DNA of 9,496 bases from JAULUH01 sp032111745. GTDB lineage: Bacteria; Chloroflexota; Anaerolineae; JAAEKA01. Under the pieces are notes generated by a model that ran no database searches, had not been told where the DNA came from, and saw only the letters and a list, made by a program, of their open reading frames with translations. The stretch's first letter is position 1. Each line of letters opens with the position of its first letter. Below, in pieces: positions 1 to 6,789 of this stretch. Location of the stretch: positions 1-9,496 of the forward strand of contig JAULUH010000578.1 in NCBI GenBank assembly GCA_032111745.1. The letters are read 5' to 3'. Both the position numbers and the translations under genes were made by a program.

Positions 1-843
1 GGCCTGATCGAAACCGACGATGGCAGCGTGCTCATCGACACGCCGGTGGTGCCGGCGGACAATTATGCATGGCTCAGCTACATTCGCAAGGTGACAGGTG
101 ACAAGCCGATCCTCTACGTGGTGAACACGGACCATCACCGCGGTCACGTGCTGGGCAACCAATACTACGGCGCGCCGGTGATTGCGCACGAGCTGGCGTG
201 GAAGAACATGCGCGGCTACGGCGCGAATTTCATCCAGCGCGTGATCGAGGCGTTCAAGCGGGAACCGGACATCCAGGCCCAGCTGGGCGACATCGAGATC
301 GTGCGGCCAACGATCACCTTTGACAACAGGCTGGACATCGAGCATGGGGGGCGCGCCATCCGCCTGATCCACGTGGGTGGGCACACCGAGGCTACCATCG
401 TGGCCTGGCTGCCGGAGGAGAAGATCCTATTCGCCGGAGACACGGTGTTTGGCGACCAGCATCCCTACATGGCACAGGCGAACTCCAAGCAGTGGCTGGA
501 AGCCCTGAGCTACATCCGCAAGCTGAACCCAGCCATGATTATCGCTGGCCATGGGCCGATCTACGACATTGAGGTGACCGAGCCGTTGTCTGAGTACATC
601 CGCCTGGTGCGCCGCCGCGTGCGCTCCTGTTACCAGAAGGGCTACTCCAAGCAGGAGACGGCGAGCGCCCTGGTGAAGGGCCTGGTGCCCCTCTTCCCCA
701 TCCCCCCGGAGCGGCGCAGCAAGCTGGAATCCCAGATCAAGCAGGGGATCAACCGGGTCTACAACGAGTACAAGAAGCAGGCCGAGGCTGAGGCCAGGGC
801 GGCCAAGGCCACGGGCAAGGTGATGCCCCCGGAAAAGGATTGA
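1..843 (+). CDS. MBL-fold metallo-hydrolase, 3' part (5' end outside window)
   Basis: The reading frame is open from base 1 (GLIETDDGSVLIDTP), so the GTG at 28 is internal and the true start lies upstream. The opening 'DDG..LIDTP' strand, the loop NTDHHRGHVLGNQ (124-162), GGHTEA with its His at 382-384, FAGDT with its Asp at 439-441, and AGHGP with its His at 550-552 follow the order of metal ligands in the metallo-beta-lactamase fold. The usual HxHxDH motif reads D-H-H-R-G-H (130-147), so the first His and the Asp are replaced, although three of the later ligands are intact. After the core comes a helical C-terminal region rich in Lys, Glu and Ala, ending PPEKD. The substrate cannot be told; hydrolases of this kind act on thioesters, lactones, phosphodiesters and similar bonds. 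The pfkB-type gene follows after 41 bases with no terminator between, so the two may be co-transcribed. Fold assignment is firm, function open. Confidence 0.88.
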   Translation, partial: GLIETDDGSVLIDTPVVPADNYAWLSYIRKVTGDKPILYVVNTDHHRGHVLGNQYYGAPVIAHELAWKNMRGYGANFIQRVIEAFKREPDIQAQLGDIEIVRPTITFDNRLDIEHGGRAIRLIHVGGHTEATIVAWLPEEKILFAGDTVFGDQHPYMAQANSKQWLEALSYIRKLNPAMIIAGHGPIYDIEVTEPLSEYIRLVRRRVRSCYQKGYSKQETASALVKGLVPLFPIPPERRSKLESQIKQGINRVYNEYKKQAEAEARAAKATGKVMPPEKD

Positions 844-884
844 GAGTCACGGCAGAGGCCCCGGGCCGGACACGTTTGTAGAGC

Positions 885-1787
885 ATGAGCCGCATCCTCG
901 TCTCGGGCCTGATCAACATCGAGACCACCCTGCGGGTGGACGCCTTTCCGATCCCTTATTTCCCGGTGCGCTATCCCTTTTTCGGCGTGGCCAGCACGGT
1001 GTCGGGGGTGGGATACAACGTGGCCAAGGCGCTGGCCGTGCTGGGGGACCTGGTGCGCTTGGTGTCCGTGGTGGGCACGGATATGGCTGGGGATATGGTT
1101 ATCCGGGCCCTGGCCGCCGACAGCCTGCCCACGGCGCACGTGGTGGCCCAGATGGCCCACACGGCGCAGTCGGTGATCCTGTACGATGGGGATGGCCGGC
1201 GGCAGATTCACACCGACCTCAAGGATGTCCAGGAGCAGATCTATCCGCCAGAGCGCTTTGCCGAGGCTGCGGCGGGCTGTGACCTGGCGGTGCCATGCAA
1301 CGTGAATTTCTCGCGGCCACTGCTGCGGCTGGCGAAGGAGCGCGGCATGGCGATCGCGACCGACGTCCATGCTATCGCCAGCCTGGAGGACCCCTATAAT
1401 GCCGGCTTCATGGCGGCGGCGGACGTGCTGTTTATGAGCGACGAACAGCTGCCCGAGCCGGCGGAGGATTTCGCGCGGCGGGCGATGGAACGGTATGGGA
1501 ATGAGGTCGTGGTGGTGGGGTTGGGTGGAGAAGGTGCGCTGATGGTAACCAGGGCCGGGGGGGAAGTCGTGCATGTGCCGGCCGTGTCTACCCGGCCGGT
1601 GGTGAGCACAATCGGCGCGGGGGACGCGCTGTTCTCGTGTTTCGTGCACTACTATGGGCGCGATCGGGAAGCGCACCGGGCGCTCGAGAAAGCGGTGGTG
1701 TTTGCGTCATATAAGATCGGGGTGGCAGGCGCGGCGGATGGGTTTGTGACGGAAACAGAGCTGGAGAGTCTTTTGGCGCGCGGTTAA
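885..1787 (+). CDS. PfkB-family (ribokinase-like) carbohydrate or nucleoside kinase
   Basis: A 300-residue protein of normal length for the PfkB/ribokinase family, which transfers the gamma-phosphate of ATP to a sugar or nucleoside hydroxyl in the cytoplasm. The first family signature is visible at residues 40-54 (SGVGYNVAKALAVLG), followed by VVGTDMAGD. The second signature is STIGAGDALFSCF at 241-253, with the GAGD anion hole and the probable catalytic base Asp247. The usual Asp that opens this signature (DTxGAGD) is Ser241, and the N-terminal substrate-side Asp appears to be Glu13 (LINIETT). These changes do not allow a substrate to be named. The ATG at 885 is chosen because family homology starts at once (SRILVSGLINIE). 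The Shine-Dalgarno sequence before it is poor. It lies 41 bases after the MBL hydrolase gene. A long antisense frame opposite it has a His/Arg/Gln-rich, shadow-like translation. Family assignment is very likely; specificity is unknown. Confidence 0.9.
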   Translation: MSRILVSGLINIETTLRVDAFPIPYFPVRYPFFGVASTVSGVGYNVAKALAVLGDLVRLVSVVGTDMAGDMVIRALAADSLPTAHVVAQMAHTAQSVILYDGDGRRQIHTDLKDVQEQIYPPERFAEAAAGCDLAVPCNVNFSRPLLRLAKERGMAIATDVHAIASLEDPYNAGFMAAADVLFMSDEQLPEPAEDFARRAMERYGNEVVVVGLGGEGALMVTRAGGEVVHVPAVSTRPVVSTIGAGDALFSCFVHYYGRDREAHRALEKAVVFASYKIGVAGAADGFVTETELESLLARG

Positions 1788-1807
1788 GGCATAGACTTCG
1801 TTCAGAT

Positions 1808-1882
1808 GAGGAGTCCGGGCTTTAGCCGGGTCCGGGAGGCTACGATCCCGCTTCTACCACCCGGCTGAAGCCTCGACTCCTC
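1808..1882. repeat. Imperfect palindromic (REP-like) element
   Basis: Two 23-base arms, 1808-1830 and 1860-1882, are reverse complements apart from one C-C mismatch and two G-T wobbles; they enclose a 29-base loop. The arm core is GGGCTTTAGCCGGG, opposite CCCGGCTGAAGCC. No T-run follows the second arm, so it does not look like a classical rho-independent terminator, although it could still slow polymerase or protect the 3' end of the upstream mRNA. The shape and the GGCTTTAGCC core resemble the dispersed REP/RAYT-type palindromes of many GC-rich bacteria. Whether it is repeated elsewhere in this genome cannot be seen here. Confidence 0.7.
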
Positions 1883-1989
1883 CCCTGGTTCCCCTGGAAG
1901 TCTTGATTATGGTGGGCGTGTTGTTGAGTATTCTAGCGCAAAGCCGCCGGAGGCGCCATGATCCACATCATGTCTTGGGAAGGTTGTGC

Positions 1990-2018
1990 TTTCACCTGAC
2001 CCAGGCTTAAGGTATAAT
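1990..2018 (+). promoter_or_regulatory. Probable sigma70-type promoter for the folK-mptA gene
   Basis: A perfect -10 hexamer TATAAT lies at 2013-2018. At the ideal 17-base spacing the -35 position (1990-1995) reads TTTCAC, a weak match. Transcription would start near 2025, leaving a leader of about 23 bases that contains GAAAGG (2035-2040), 7 bases before the ATG at 2048. The rest of the 1788-2047 gap holds the palindromic element and nothing else I can support. Confidence 0.6.
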
Positions 2019-2047
2019 GCGCACAAACCGGAACGAAAGGCATCCCC

Positions 2048-3493
2048 ATGCACACCGTCTACCTTGGCCTGGGCGCGAATTTGGGAGACCGGCAGCACAA
2101 CCTGGTGCAGGCCTTGCAGTTGCTGCGGGCTGAGCTGACCATCGAGGAGGTCTCTTCCTGCTATGAGACGACCCCGGTAGGCTACACCAGCCAGCCCAAC
2201 TTCGTCAATATTGCGTGCCGGGCCACGACGGAGCTATCGCCTCACGACCTGTTGCTCTTTGTGAAGGGGGTGGAACAGCGTATGGGCCGGCTGGCCACGT
2301 TCCGTTTCGGCCCGCGGCTGATCGACGTGGATATCCTGCTCTACGACGACCTGGTGTTGGATAGCCCAGGGTTAACCATTCCGCATCCGCGCATGGTGGA
2401 GCGGGCCTTTGTGCTGGTGCCCCTGGCCGAGATTGCCCCTGACGTATGCCACCCTGGCCGGCAGCAGAGCATTGGGGAGCTGGCGGCGGGGGTGGACCCC
2501 GCGGGTGTCTGGCTGGCCAGCCGCTGCCTGGAGCCAAGGTTCGACCACGACATCCAGGGCAGCCGGCCCCGGGTGCCTATCGGATTGAGCCGGGTGGGGG
2601 TGACCAACCTGGAGCGCATTATCCGCCTTACGGAGAAGGGCAAGGATAACCTGTTCTACGCCACGGTGGACCTGTTCGTCGACCTGCCCGCGGAGCAGGC
2701 TGGGGTGCACATGTCGCGGTTCAGCGACCAGCTGGAGCAAGTCGTCGACGAGATGGTGGTGCTGCAGGCGCCCGACATCGAGACCTTTGCCCAGCAGCTG
2801 GCCCAGCAGGTGGTGGAGAGCCAGCATGCTCTGCGATCGGAGGTTAAGGTTCAAGCCAAATTCGCTATGCGCAAAACGGCCCCGATCTCCGCAAAACCAA
2901 CCCAGTCGATTTACACGCTCATTGGAATGGCGATGGCCACACCAGCTGCCGCGCGGCGCATCGTGGGGGTGGAGGCGGACGGGCTAACGGCCTGCCCGTG
3001 CGCCCAGGATATGGTGCGCGGCTACGCGAAGCAATTGCTACAAGAGGATGGCATGGACCCGGCGGCGGCTGATCGCGTCCTTGACCTGGTTCCCCTGGCC
3101 ACCCACAACCAACGTGGGCGCGGCACGTTACTGGTGGGCACCCAGCGCGAGATCCAGGCCTTTGACCTGGTGCACATCGTCGAGCACGCCATGAGCTCTG
3201 AGATCTACGAGCTGCTCAAGCGACCGGACGAGTTCTTCGTGGTCAACAAGGCGCACCGCAACCCGCGGTTTGTGGAGGACGTAGTGCGGGAGATGATCGG
3301 CCAGGCCCTGGACGCCTACGTTGCCCTGCCCGACGACGACTTCATTGCCGCACGCCAGGTGAACTTCGAGAGCATCCACCGCCACAACGCCTTTGCGGAG
3401 CATTCCGGCACGCTGGGCGAGTTGCGGGATGGGCTCGACGGCCGGCACGGTACCTATACCACGCTGAGCCAATGGTTGCACAGTGCAGGATAA
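2048..3493 (+). CDS. folK-mptA: Fusion: 6-hydroxymethyl-dihydropterin pyrophosphokinase (FolK) + GTP cyclohydrolase MptA/FolE2
   Basis: This 481-residue protein has two enzymes of pterin/folate synthesis in one chain. Residues 1 to about 160 are HPPK (FolK), which pyrophosphorylates 6-hydroxymethyl-7,8-dihydropterin: GLGANLGDR (7-15), FRFGPRLIDVDILLYDD (85-101) with the Mg-binding pair Asp93/Asp95, and IPHPRM (111-116). Residues about 167-481 are a type IB GTP cyclohydrolase (COG1469): DIQGSRPRVPIGLSRVGV (168-185), GVHMSRF with His221, ACPCAQ with Cys316/Cys318, THNQR with His353, and SSEIYELLKRPDE (383-395). The 35-residue gap between the Cys pair and HNQR, and the wording ACPCAQ, look to me more like archaeal MptA than bacterial FolE2, where the two motifs lie close together. 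MptA makes a cyclic phosphate of dihydroneopterin and uses Fe(II). The fusion thus joins the first step of the pathway to the pyrophosphokinase step, with the aldolase step (FolB) between them missing. Start at 2048 is supported by GAAAGG upstream and an immediate FolK start (HTVYLGLG). Confidence 0.93.
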   Translation: MHTVYLGLGANLGDRQHNLVQALQLLRAELTIEEVSSCYETTPVGYTSQPNFVNIACRATTELSPHDLLLFVKGVEQRMGRLATFRFGPRLIDVDILLYDDLVLDSPGLTIPHPRMVERAFVLVPLAEIAPDVCHPGRQQSIGELAAGVDPAGVWLASRCLEPRFDHDIQGSRPRVPIGLSRVGVTNLERIIRLTEKGKDNLFYATVDLFVDLPAEQAGVHMSRFSDQLEQVVDEMVVLQAPDIETFAQQLAQQVVESQHALRSEVKVQAKFAMRKTAPISAKPTQSIYTLIGMAMATPAAARRIVGVEADGLTACPCAQDMVRGYAKQLLQEDGMDPAAADRVLDLVPLATHNQRGRGTLLVGTQREIQAFDLVHIVEHAMSSEIYELLKRPDEFFVVNKAHRNPRFVEDVVREMIGQALDAYVALPDDDFIAARQVNFESIHRHNAFAEHSGTLGELRDGLDGRHGTYTTLSQWLHSAG

Positions 3494-3546
3494 TCCTCCA
3501 TGGATCATAGGCCGCCCGCCATTTTTGCGCCAGCATCCCTCCCCCC

Positions 3547-5343
3547 ATGACCTGGCTGGTAGAGCGGGTGCTCGACCTGATCGAGCTTGTGGTCAACTGG
3601 TTCAACAGTCGCAAGTATGGGGCCATGGCGCGGCGCTTCGGCCGCCTCCCGGCGGAGGACGATGGGCGGCGGGGGATGATCATCCTGCAGATCGACGGCC
3701 TCTCCCACAAGACGCTGCAGGAGGCCATGGCCCACGGCAGCCTGCCCAACCTAAGGCGGCTGATCGAGAGGGATGGCTACCGCCTCAGCAGGTGGTGGTG
3801 CGGCATCCCCTCTAGCACGCCGGCTATCCAGGGGGGCCTGATGTACGGCAACAACTGGAACGTGCCGGCCTTCCGCTGGTACGAAAAGCCGGCGGGCCGG
3901 ACCGTGGTCAGCAAGAACCCGCGCGACGCCCGCCTGTTGCAGGACAGGCTCAGCGGTGGCCGTCCGGGCCTGCTGGCCGATGGTTCCAGCTATGTCAATA
4001 TTTTTGACGGCGGCGCGCGGTTGTCCATGTTCACCGTAGCTGCCCTGGGCGGCGAGCACCTGTTCGAGAACGTACGGGGCTTTGGCTTTGCCCTGCTGCT
4101 GGTGTTCAGCCCCATTCGCCTGGTGCGCATCGTGGGCAGTGTGGCGTGGGACCTGGCCCGAGATCTAAGGCAGCGGTTGGTCAGCCGCTTCGATACCCGC
4201 ATGGGACAGCGCAGGAGGCCCTTTTCGCTGGCAGCTTCCATGGCCCAGACCTTCGCCACCGTGGTCTTTCGCGAGGTACAGACCTTCGGCGTCCTGATGG
4301 ATATCTATCGCCGGGTGCCGGCCATCTACGCCAATTTCTACGGCTATGACGACGTGGCCCACCAGCTCGGGCCGCTGGATGGCGAGACCATGCGGGTGCT
4401 GAAGAGCATCGACGGGCGCATCCACGAGATCGACGTGGCCCGCCGGCGCGGCGCGGCGCGGCGGGTCTACGACCTGATCGTCCTGTCCGACCACGGCATG
4501 AGCCCATGTACGCCGTTCCAGGAGCTATACGGCCAGACCCTGGGCGAGACCCTGGCGACCCTGGTGCAGCGGGATAGCCGGCAGGTAGCTGTGGATGAGA
4601 GCGGCGGCGGGCCCTGGCGAGCAGAGGTCGAGACGCGCTACCTGTTGGAGGAGCTGGAGAGCGTCAAGGGTAATCTGTCGCCGCGGGGCCAGCGGCTGGC
4701 CACGGCCATGGTGGATTTCATAGCCCGCCGGGTGCCGGCGGGGCCACCTGAGGAAGCGGACTGGGACCTGGCCCGCCATCGCGACCTGGTGTTGCGCAAC
4801 TCGGGCACGGTGTCGCTGGTGTACTTCACGGTCACCCCCTGTCAAATGGACCTGAGCGAGATCGAGCTGCTCTACCCCGGGCTGTTGCGAGACCTGGTGG
4901 AGCATCCGGGGCTCGGCCTGGTGCTGGGCCGGGAGCGCGGGCACCCGATGGTGATGACCTTGCGGGGGCCCCGCCGGCTCTGCCCGCCGGACGACGACCT
5001 GGTGCGGGACTTGCTGGACAGCCTGCCCGATGCGGAGCTGGCGGCGCGCCAGCTGTGCCGCCAGGTTTCTTTTCCGTCGGCTGGCGATCTGGTGTTATAT
5101 GGGCGCTGGGATGCAGACGGGCATGTGGTGGCATTCGAGCCGCACTGGGCCACCCATGGCGGACTGGGGGGAGAGCAGAACCGGCCCTTCATCATGGTGG
5201 CTGAGGAGTTGCCCTGGGACCTGGATGAGATCACCGACCCGATCCAGCTGCACAAGCTCCTGGTGCAGCGCTATCGCGACGGCGGCAGGTTGGAGCCGGA
5301 GCTGGGCCCTGGGATGGCGGGGACGGATCAGAGCCCGATTTGA
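3547..5343 (+). CDS. Alkaline-phosphatase-superfamily phosphodiesterase/phosphatase, long form
   Basis: A 598-residue protein of the type I phosphodiesterase/nucleotide pyrophosphatase fold, a hydrolase with two metal ions. Its motifs occur in the expected order: IILQIDGL with Asp50, nucleophile region PSSTPA with Thr91, FYGYDDVAH with Asp268 and His272, LSDHGMSP with Asp315/His316, and HWATHGGLGG with His537. Between the nucleophile and the second metal motif there is an extra stretch (about 178-201) containing a hydrophobic run GFALLLVFSPIRLVRIVG. Together with the N-terminal helix VERVLDLIELVVNWF, this suggests contact with the membrane. There is no clear signal peptide. The gap of 53 bases from folK-mptA holds no Shine-Dalgarno sequence; the ATG follows TCCCCCC directly. 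Transcription probably reads through from the folK promoter. Substrate is unknown (nucleotide, lipid head group or sugar phosphate are all possible). Confidence 0.87.
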   Translation: MTWLVERVLDLIELVVNWFNSRKYGAMARRFGRLPAEDDGRRGMIILQIDGLSHKTLQEAMAHGSLPNLRRLIERDGYRLSRWWCGIPSSTPAIQGGLMYGNNWNVPAFRWYEKPAGRTVVSKNPRDARLLQDRLSGGRPGLLADGSSYVNIFDGGARLSMFTVAALGGEHLFENVRGFGFALLLVFSPIRLVRIVGSVAWDLARDLRQRLVSRFDTRMGQRRRPFSLAASMAQTFATVVFREVQTFGVLMDIYRRVPAIYANFYGYDDVAHQLGPLDGETMRVLKSIDGRIHEIDVARRRGAARRVYDLIVLSDHGMSPCTPFQELYGQTLGETLATLVQRDSRQVAVDESGGGPWRAEVETRYLLEELESVKGNLSPRGQRLATAMVDFIARRVPAGPPEEADWDLARHRDLVLRNSGTVSLVYFTVTPCQMDLSEIELLYPGLLRDLVEHPGLGLVLGRERGHPMVMTLRGPRRLCPPDDDLVRDLLDSLPDAELAARQLCRQVSFPSAGDLVLYGRWDADGHVVAFEPHWATHGGLGGEQNRPFIMVAEELPWDLDEITDPIQLHKLLVQRYRDGGRLEPELGPGMAGTDQSPI

Positions 5344-5368
5344 CAAGAAGCAGGCACCGGACTAAAAT
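5340..5368 (+). promoter_or_regulatory. Strong sigma70 promoter for tRNA-Glu(CUC)
   Basis: A perfect -35 TTGACA at 5340-5345 and a -10 TAAAAT at 5363-5368 (5 of 6) are separated by exactly 17 bases. The start point would be near 5375, about 7 bases before the mature tRNA. The -35 overlaps the TGA stop (5341-5343) of the upstream phosphatase gene. Confidence 0.85.
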
Positions 5369-5381
5369 GCCAGGGTGCTAG

Positions 5382-5457
5382 GGCCCATTCGTCTAGCGGC
5401 CTAGGATGTAGCCCTCTCAAGGCTGAGACACGGGTTCGAGTCCCGTATGGGCCACCA
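5382..5457 (+). tRNA. trnE(CUC): tRNA-Glu (anticodon CUC), CCA encoded
   Basis: A complete cloverleaf can be drawn by hand. The acceptor stem is GGCCCAT (5382-5388) with ATGGGCC (5447-5453), the discriminator is A5454 and CCA is at 5455-5457. The D-arm region starts GTCTAGCGG, as in most bacterial tRNA-Glu. The anticodon stem is TAGCC/GGCTG (one U-G pair) around the loop CTCTCAA, placing the anticodon CTC at 5416-5418. The T arm is ACGGG-TTCGAGT-CCCGT. It reads GAG codons, frequent in this GC-rich DNA. It has its own promoter and terminator and sits between two phosphatase genes. Confidence 0.96.
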
Positions 5458-5462
5458 TAGCC

Positions 5463-5487
5463 AAGCCCTCCCCAGCGGAGGGCTTTT
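5463..5487 (+). terminator. Rho-independent terminator of tRNA-Glu(CUC)
   Basis: A perfect 9-bp stem, AAGCCCTCC (5463-5471) with GGAGGGCTT (5477-5485), around a 5-base loop CCAGC, running into TTTT (5484-5487). It begins 5 bases after the tRNA CCA end and lies just before the ribosome binding site of the next gene. Confidence 0.88.
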
Positions 5488-5495
5488 GTGTTGCC

Positions 5496-5502
5496 AAGGG
5501 AG
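5496..5502 (+). promoter_or_regulatory. Ribosome binding site fixing the start at 5510
   Basis: AAGGGAG lies 7 bases before the ATG at 5510. The frame is also open from an ATG at 5447, but that codon is inside the tRNA acceptor stem and the stretch between crosses the terminator, so 5510 is the only sensible start. No separate promoter was identified between the terminator and this site; expression may depend on read-through past the terminator. Confidence 0.8.
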
Positions 5503-5509
5503 AACCCTG

Positions 5510-6769
5510 ATGGCTTCATCTACCGTGCAGCCGCCCGCCGGCATCGCCCCTCGATACGGCGCTGGCTGCTTCGCCGACTTACCGCAGCTGATCACGTCCC
5601 TTCTGGTGAGTGGGGAGGACTCACCCCTGGTGCCGGAAGCGCTGGCAGGGCTGCCGCGCCGGTATCGCCACGTGGTGATGGTATTCATCGACGCCTTCGG
5701 CTGGCAGTTTTACCAGCGGCACCGGGAGCGCCTGCCGTTCCTGGGCCGTTTCGCGGTTGAGGGAAGCGTAACCAGGCTGACCTCGCAATTCCCCTCAACG
5801 ACGTCGGCTCATGTAACCACCCTGTTCACGGGGCTGCCGGTGTCCCGGCATGGGGTGTTCGAGTGGCACATGTACGAGCCGGCGCTGGATGCCGTGATCA
5901 CGCCGCTGCAGTGGTCCTTCACGGGCGACAAGGATGCTGGTACGCTGGCCGCGACCGGGGTGGCACCGGAGGCAGTCTTGCCTGGGGCCGGTTTCGTGCG
6001 CCGGCTCAAGGACCTGGGCGTGGCGAGCACGGCGCTGGTGCACCACAGCTACGCGCACTCGCCCTACAACTCGGTGGTGTCGCAGGGTGCCACTATCGTG
6101 CCCTACCGCACGCTGCCCGAGGCCCTGGTGAACCTGGGGCTCAGCCTGGCCCGGCAGACGACGCCCTCGTTCAGCTTGCTATACTTCGACCAGATCGACA
6201 CGCTGTGCCACGGCTACGGGCCCGACTCAGCGCAGGTGGCGGCCGAGATCGACGCCTGCTTTGCGGCGTTAGAGCGCTTCCTGCAGCAGGACCTAGCTGG
6301 CTGCCCGCGGGATACACTCCTGATGGTGGTAGCCGACCACGGCCAGATGGCAGTGGACCCGGCGACGACGATCTACCTGAACCGGCTGCCGGAGTTCGAG
6401 CGACTGCGGCCGATGCTGAGGACCAACGGCAGCGGCAGACTCCTCGTCCCGGCAGGCTCCCCGCGGGACATGTTCCTGTACGTGGCGGAGCCCAGGCTGG
6501 ATGAGGCTCACGCCCTGTTGTCCGGCATGCTGGCTGGGCAGGCCGAGGTCTATCGGGTGAAGGATCTGCTGGCCCTGGGACTATTCGGGCCGTGGCCGCC
6601 GTCAGAGCGTTTCCTGGCCCGGGTGGGCAACCTGGTCATCCTGCCCCGGGAGGGCCAGTGCGTGTGGTGGTACGAGAAGGAGCGCTTCGAGCAGAAGTTC
6701 TACGGCCACCATGGAGGACTGAGCGCGGCGGAGATGGAGATCCCGCTGCTGCTACTGCCTTTGGCGTGA
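5510..6769 (+). CDS. Alkaline-phosphatase-superfamily phosphodiesterase/nucleotide pyrophosphatase, short form
   Basis: A 419-residue protein of the type I phosphodiesterase/nucleotide pyrophosphatase family, which hydrolyses phosphodiester or phosphoanhydride bonds with two metal ions. Metal and catalytic motifs appear in order: VVMVFIDAFGW with Asp61, nucleophile loop QFPSTTSAH with Thr97/Thr98, LYFDQIDTLCHGYGP with Asp230 and His234, VVADHGQ with Asp276/His277, and YGHHGGLS with His400 or His401. A GxPxxxHGVFEW element follows the nucleophile loop, as is common in this family. There is no signal peptide or membrane segment, so it is likely cytoplasmic. It shares fold but little wording with the 598-residue protein on the other side of tRNA-Glu. 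The start at 5510 is set by the AAGGGAG ribosome binding site. Its stop lies 7 bases before the -10 hexamer of the next transcription unit. The substrate is unknown. Confidence 0.88.
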   Translation: MASSTVQPPAGIAPRYGAGCFADLPQLITSLLVSGEDSPLVPEALAGLPRRYRHVVMVFIDAFGWQFYQRHRERLPFLGRFAVEGSVTRLTSQFPSTTSAHVTTLFTGLPVSRHGVFEWHMYEPALDAVITPLQWSFTGDKDAGTLAATGVAPEAVLPGAGFVRRLKDLGVASTALVHHSYAHSPYNSVVSQGATIVPYRTLPEALVNLGLSLARQTTPSFSLLYFDQIDTLCHGYGPDSAQVAAEIDACFAALERFLQQDLAGCPRDTLLMVVADHGQMAVDPATTIYLNRLPEFERLRPMLRTNGSGRLLVPAGSPRDMFLYVAEPRLDEAHALLSGMLAGQAEVYRVKDLLALGLFGPWPPSERFLARVGNLVILPREGQCVWWYEKERFEQKFYGHHGGLSAAEMEIPLLLLPLA

Positions 6770-6773
6770 CCTG

Positions 6774-6782
6774 TGGTATAAT
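6774..6782 (+). promoter_or_regulatory. Extended -10 promoter giving a probably leaderless eutN-type mRNA
   Basis: TGGTATAAT (6774-6782) is a perfect -10 hexamer with the TGn extension. No good -35 is found at 16-18 bases upstream, which the extended -10 can compensate for. Only 7 bases separate the hexamer from the ATG at 6790, so the start point should fall at or one base before the initiation codon, leaving no room for a Shine-Dalgarno sequence. Confidence 0.72.
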
Positions 6783-6789
6783 CTGCCCT

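Noticed and set aside
759..1676. 305-codon open frame on the - strand opposite the pfkB-type gene
   Set aside because: Its translation is rich in His, Arg, Gln and Pro with no recognisable domain, typical of the antisense of a GC-rich gene, while the + strand carries clear kinase signatures.
1903..1934. Possible second promoter (TTGATT ... TATTCT) before folK-mptA
   Set aside because: The spacing is 20 bases and both hexamers are weak; the TATAAT at 2013-2018 is a better candidate.
5447..5509. Upstream in-frame extension of the short phosphodiesterase
   Set aside because: The ATG at 5447 lies in the tRNA acceptor stem and the extension would cross the tRNA terminator; the ribosome binding site at 5496-5502 points to 5510.
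5863..6504. 213-codon + strand frame inside the short phosphodiesterase gene
   Set aside because: It is an alternate frame of a gene whose full set of metal-binding motifs is read in the other frame; no ribosome binding site or domain was seen.
6592..6789. Upstream in-frame extension of the first vertex protein
   Set aside because: The added residues overlap the phosphatase gene in another frame and EutN-family homology starts exactly at the ATG at 6790, next to its promoter.
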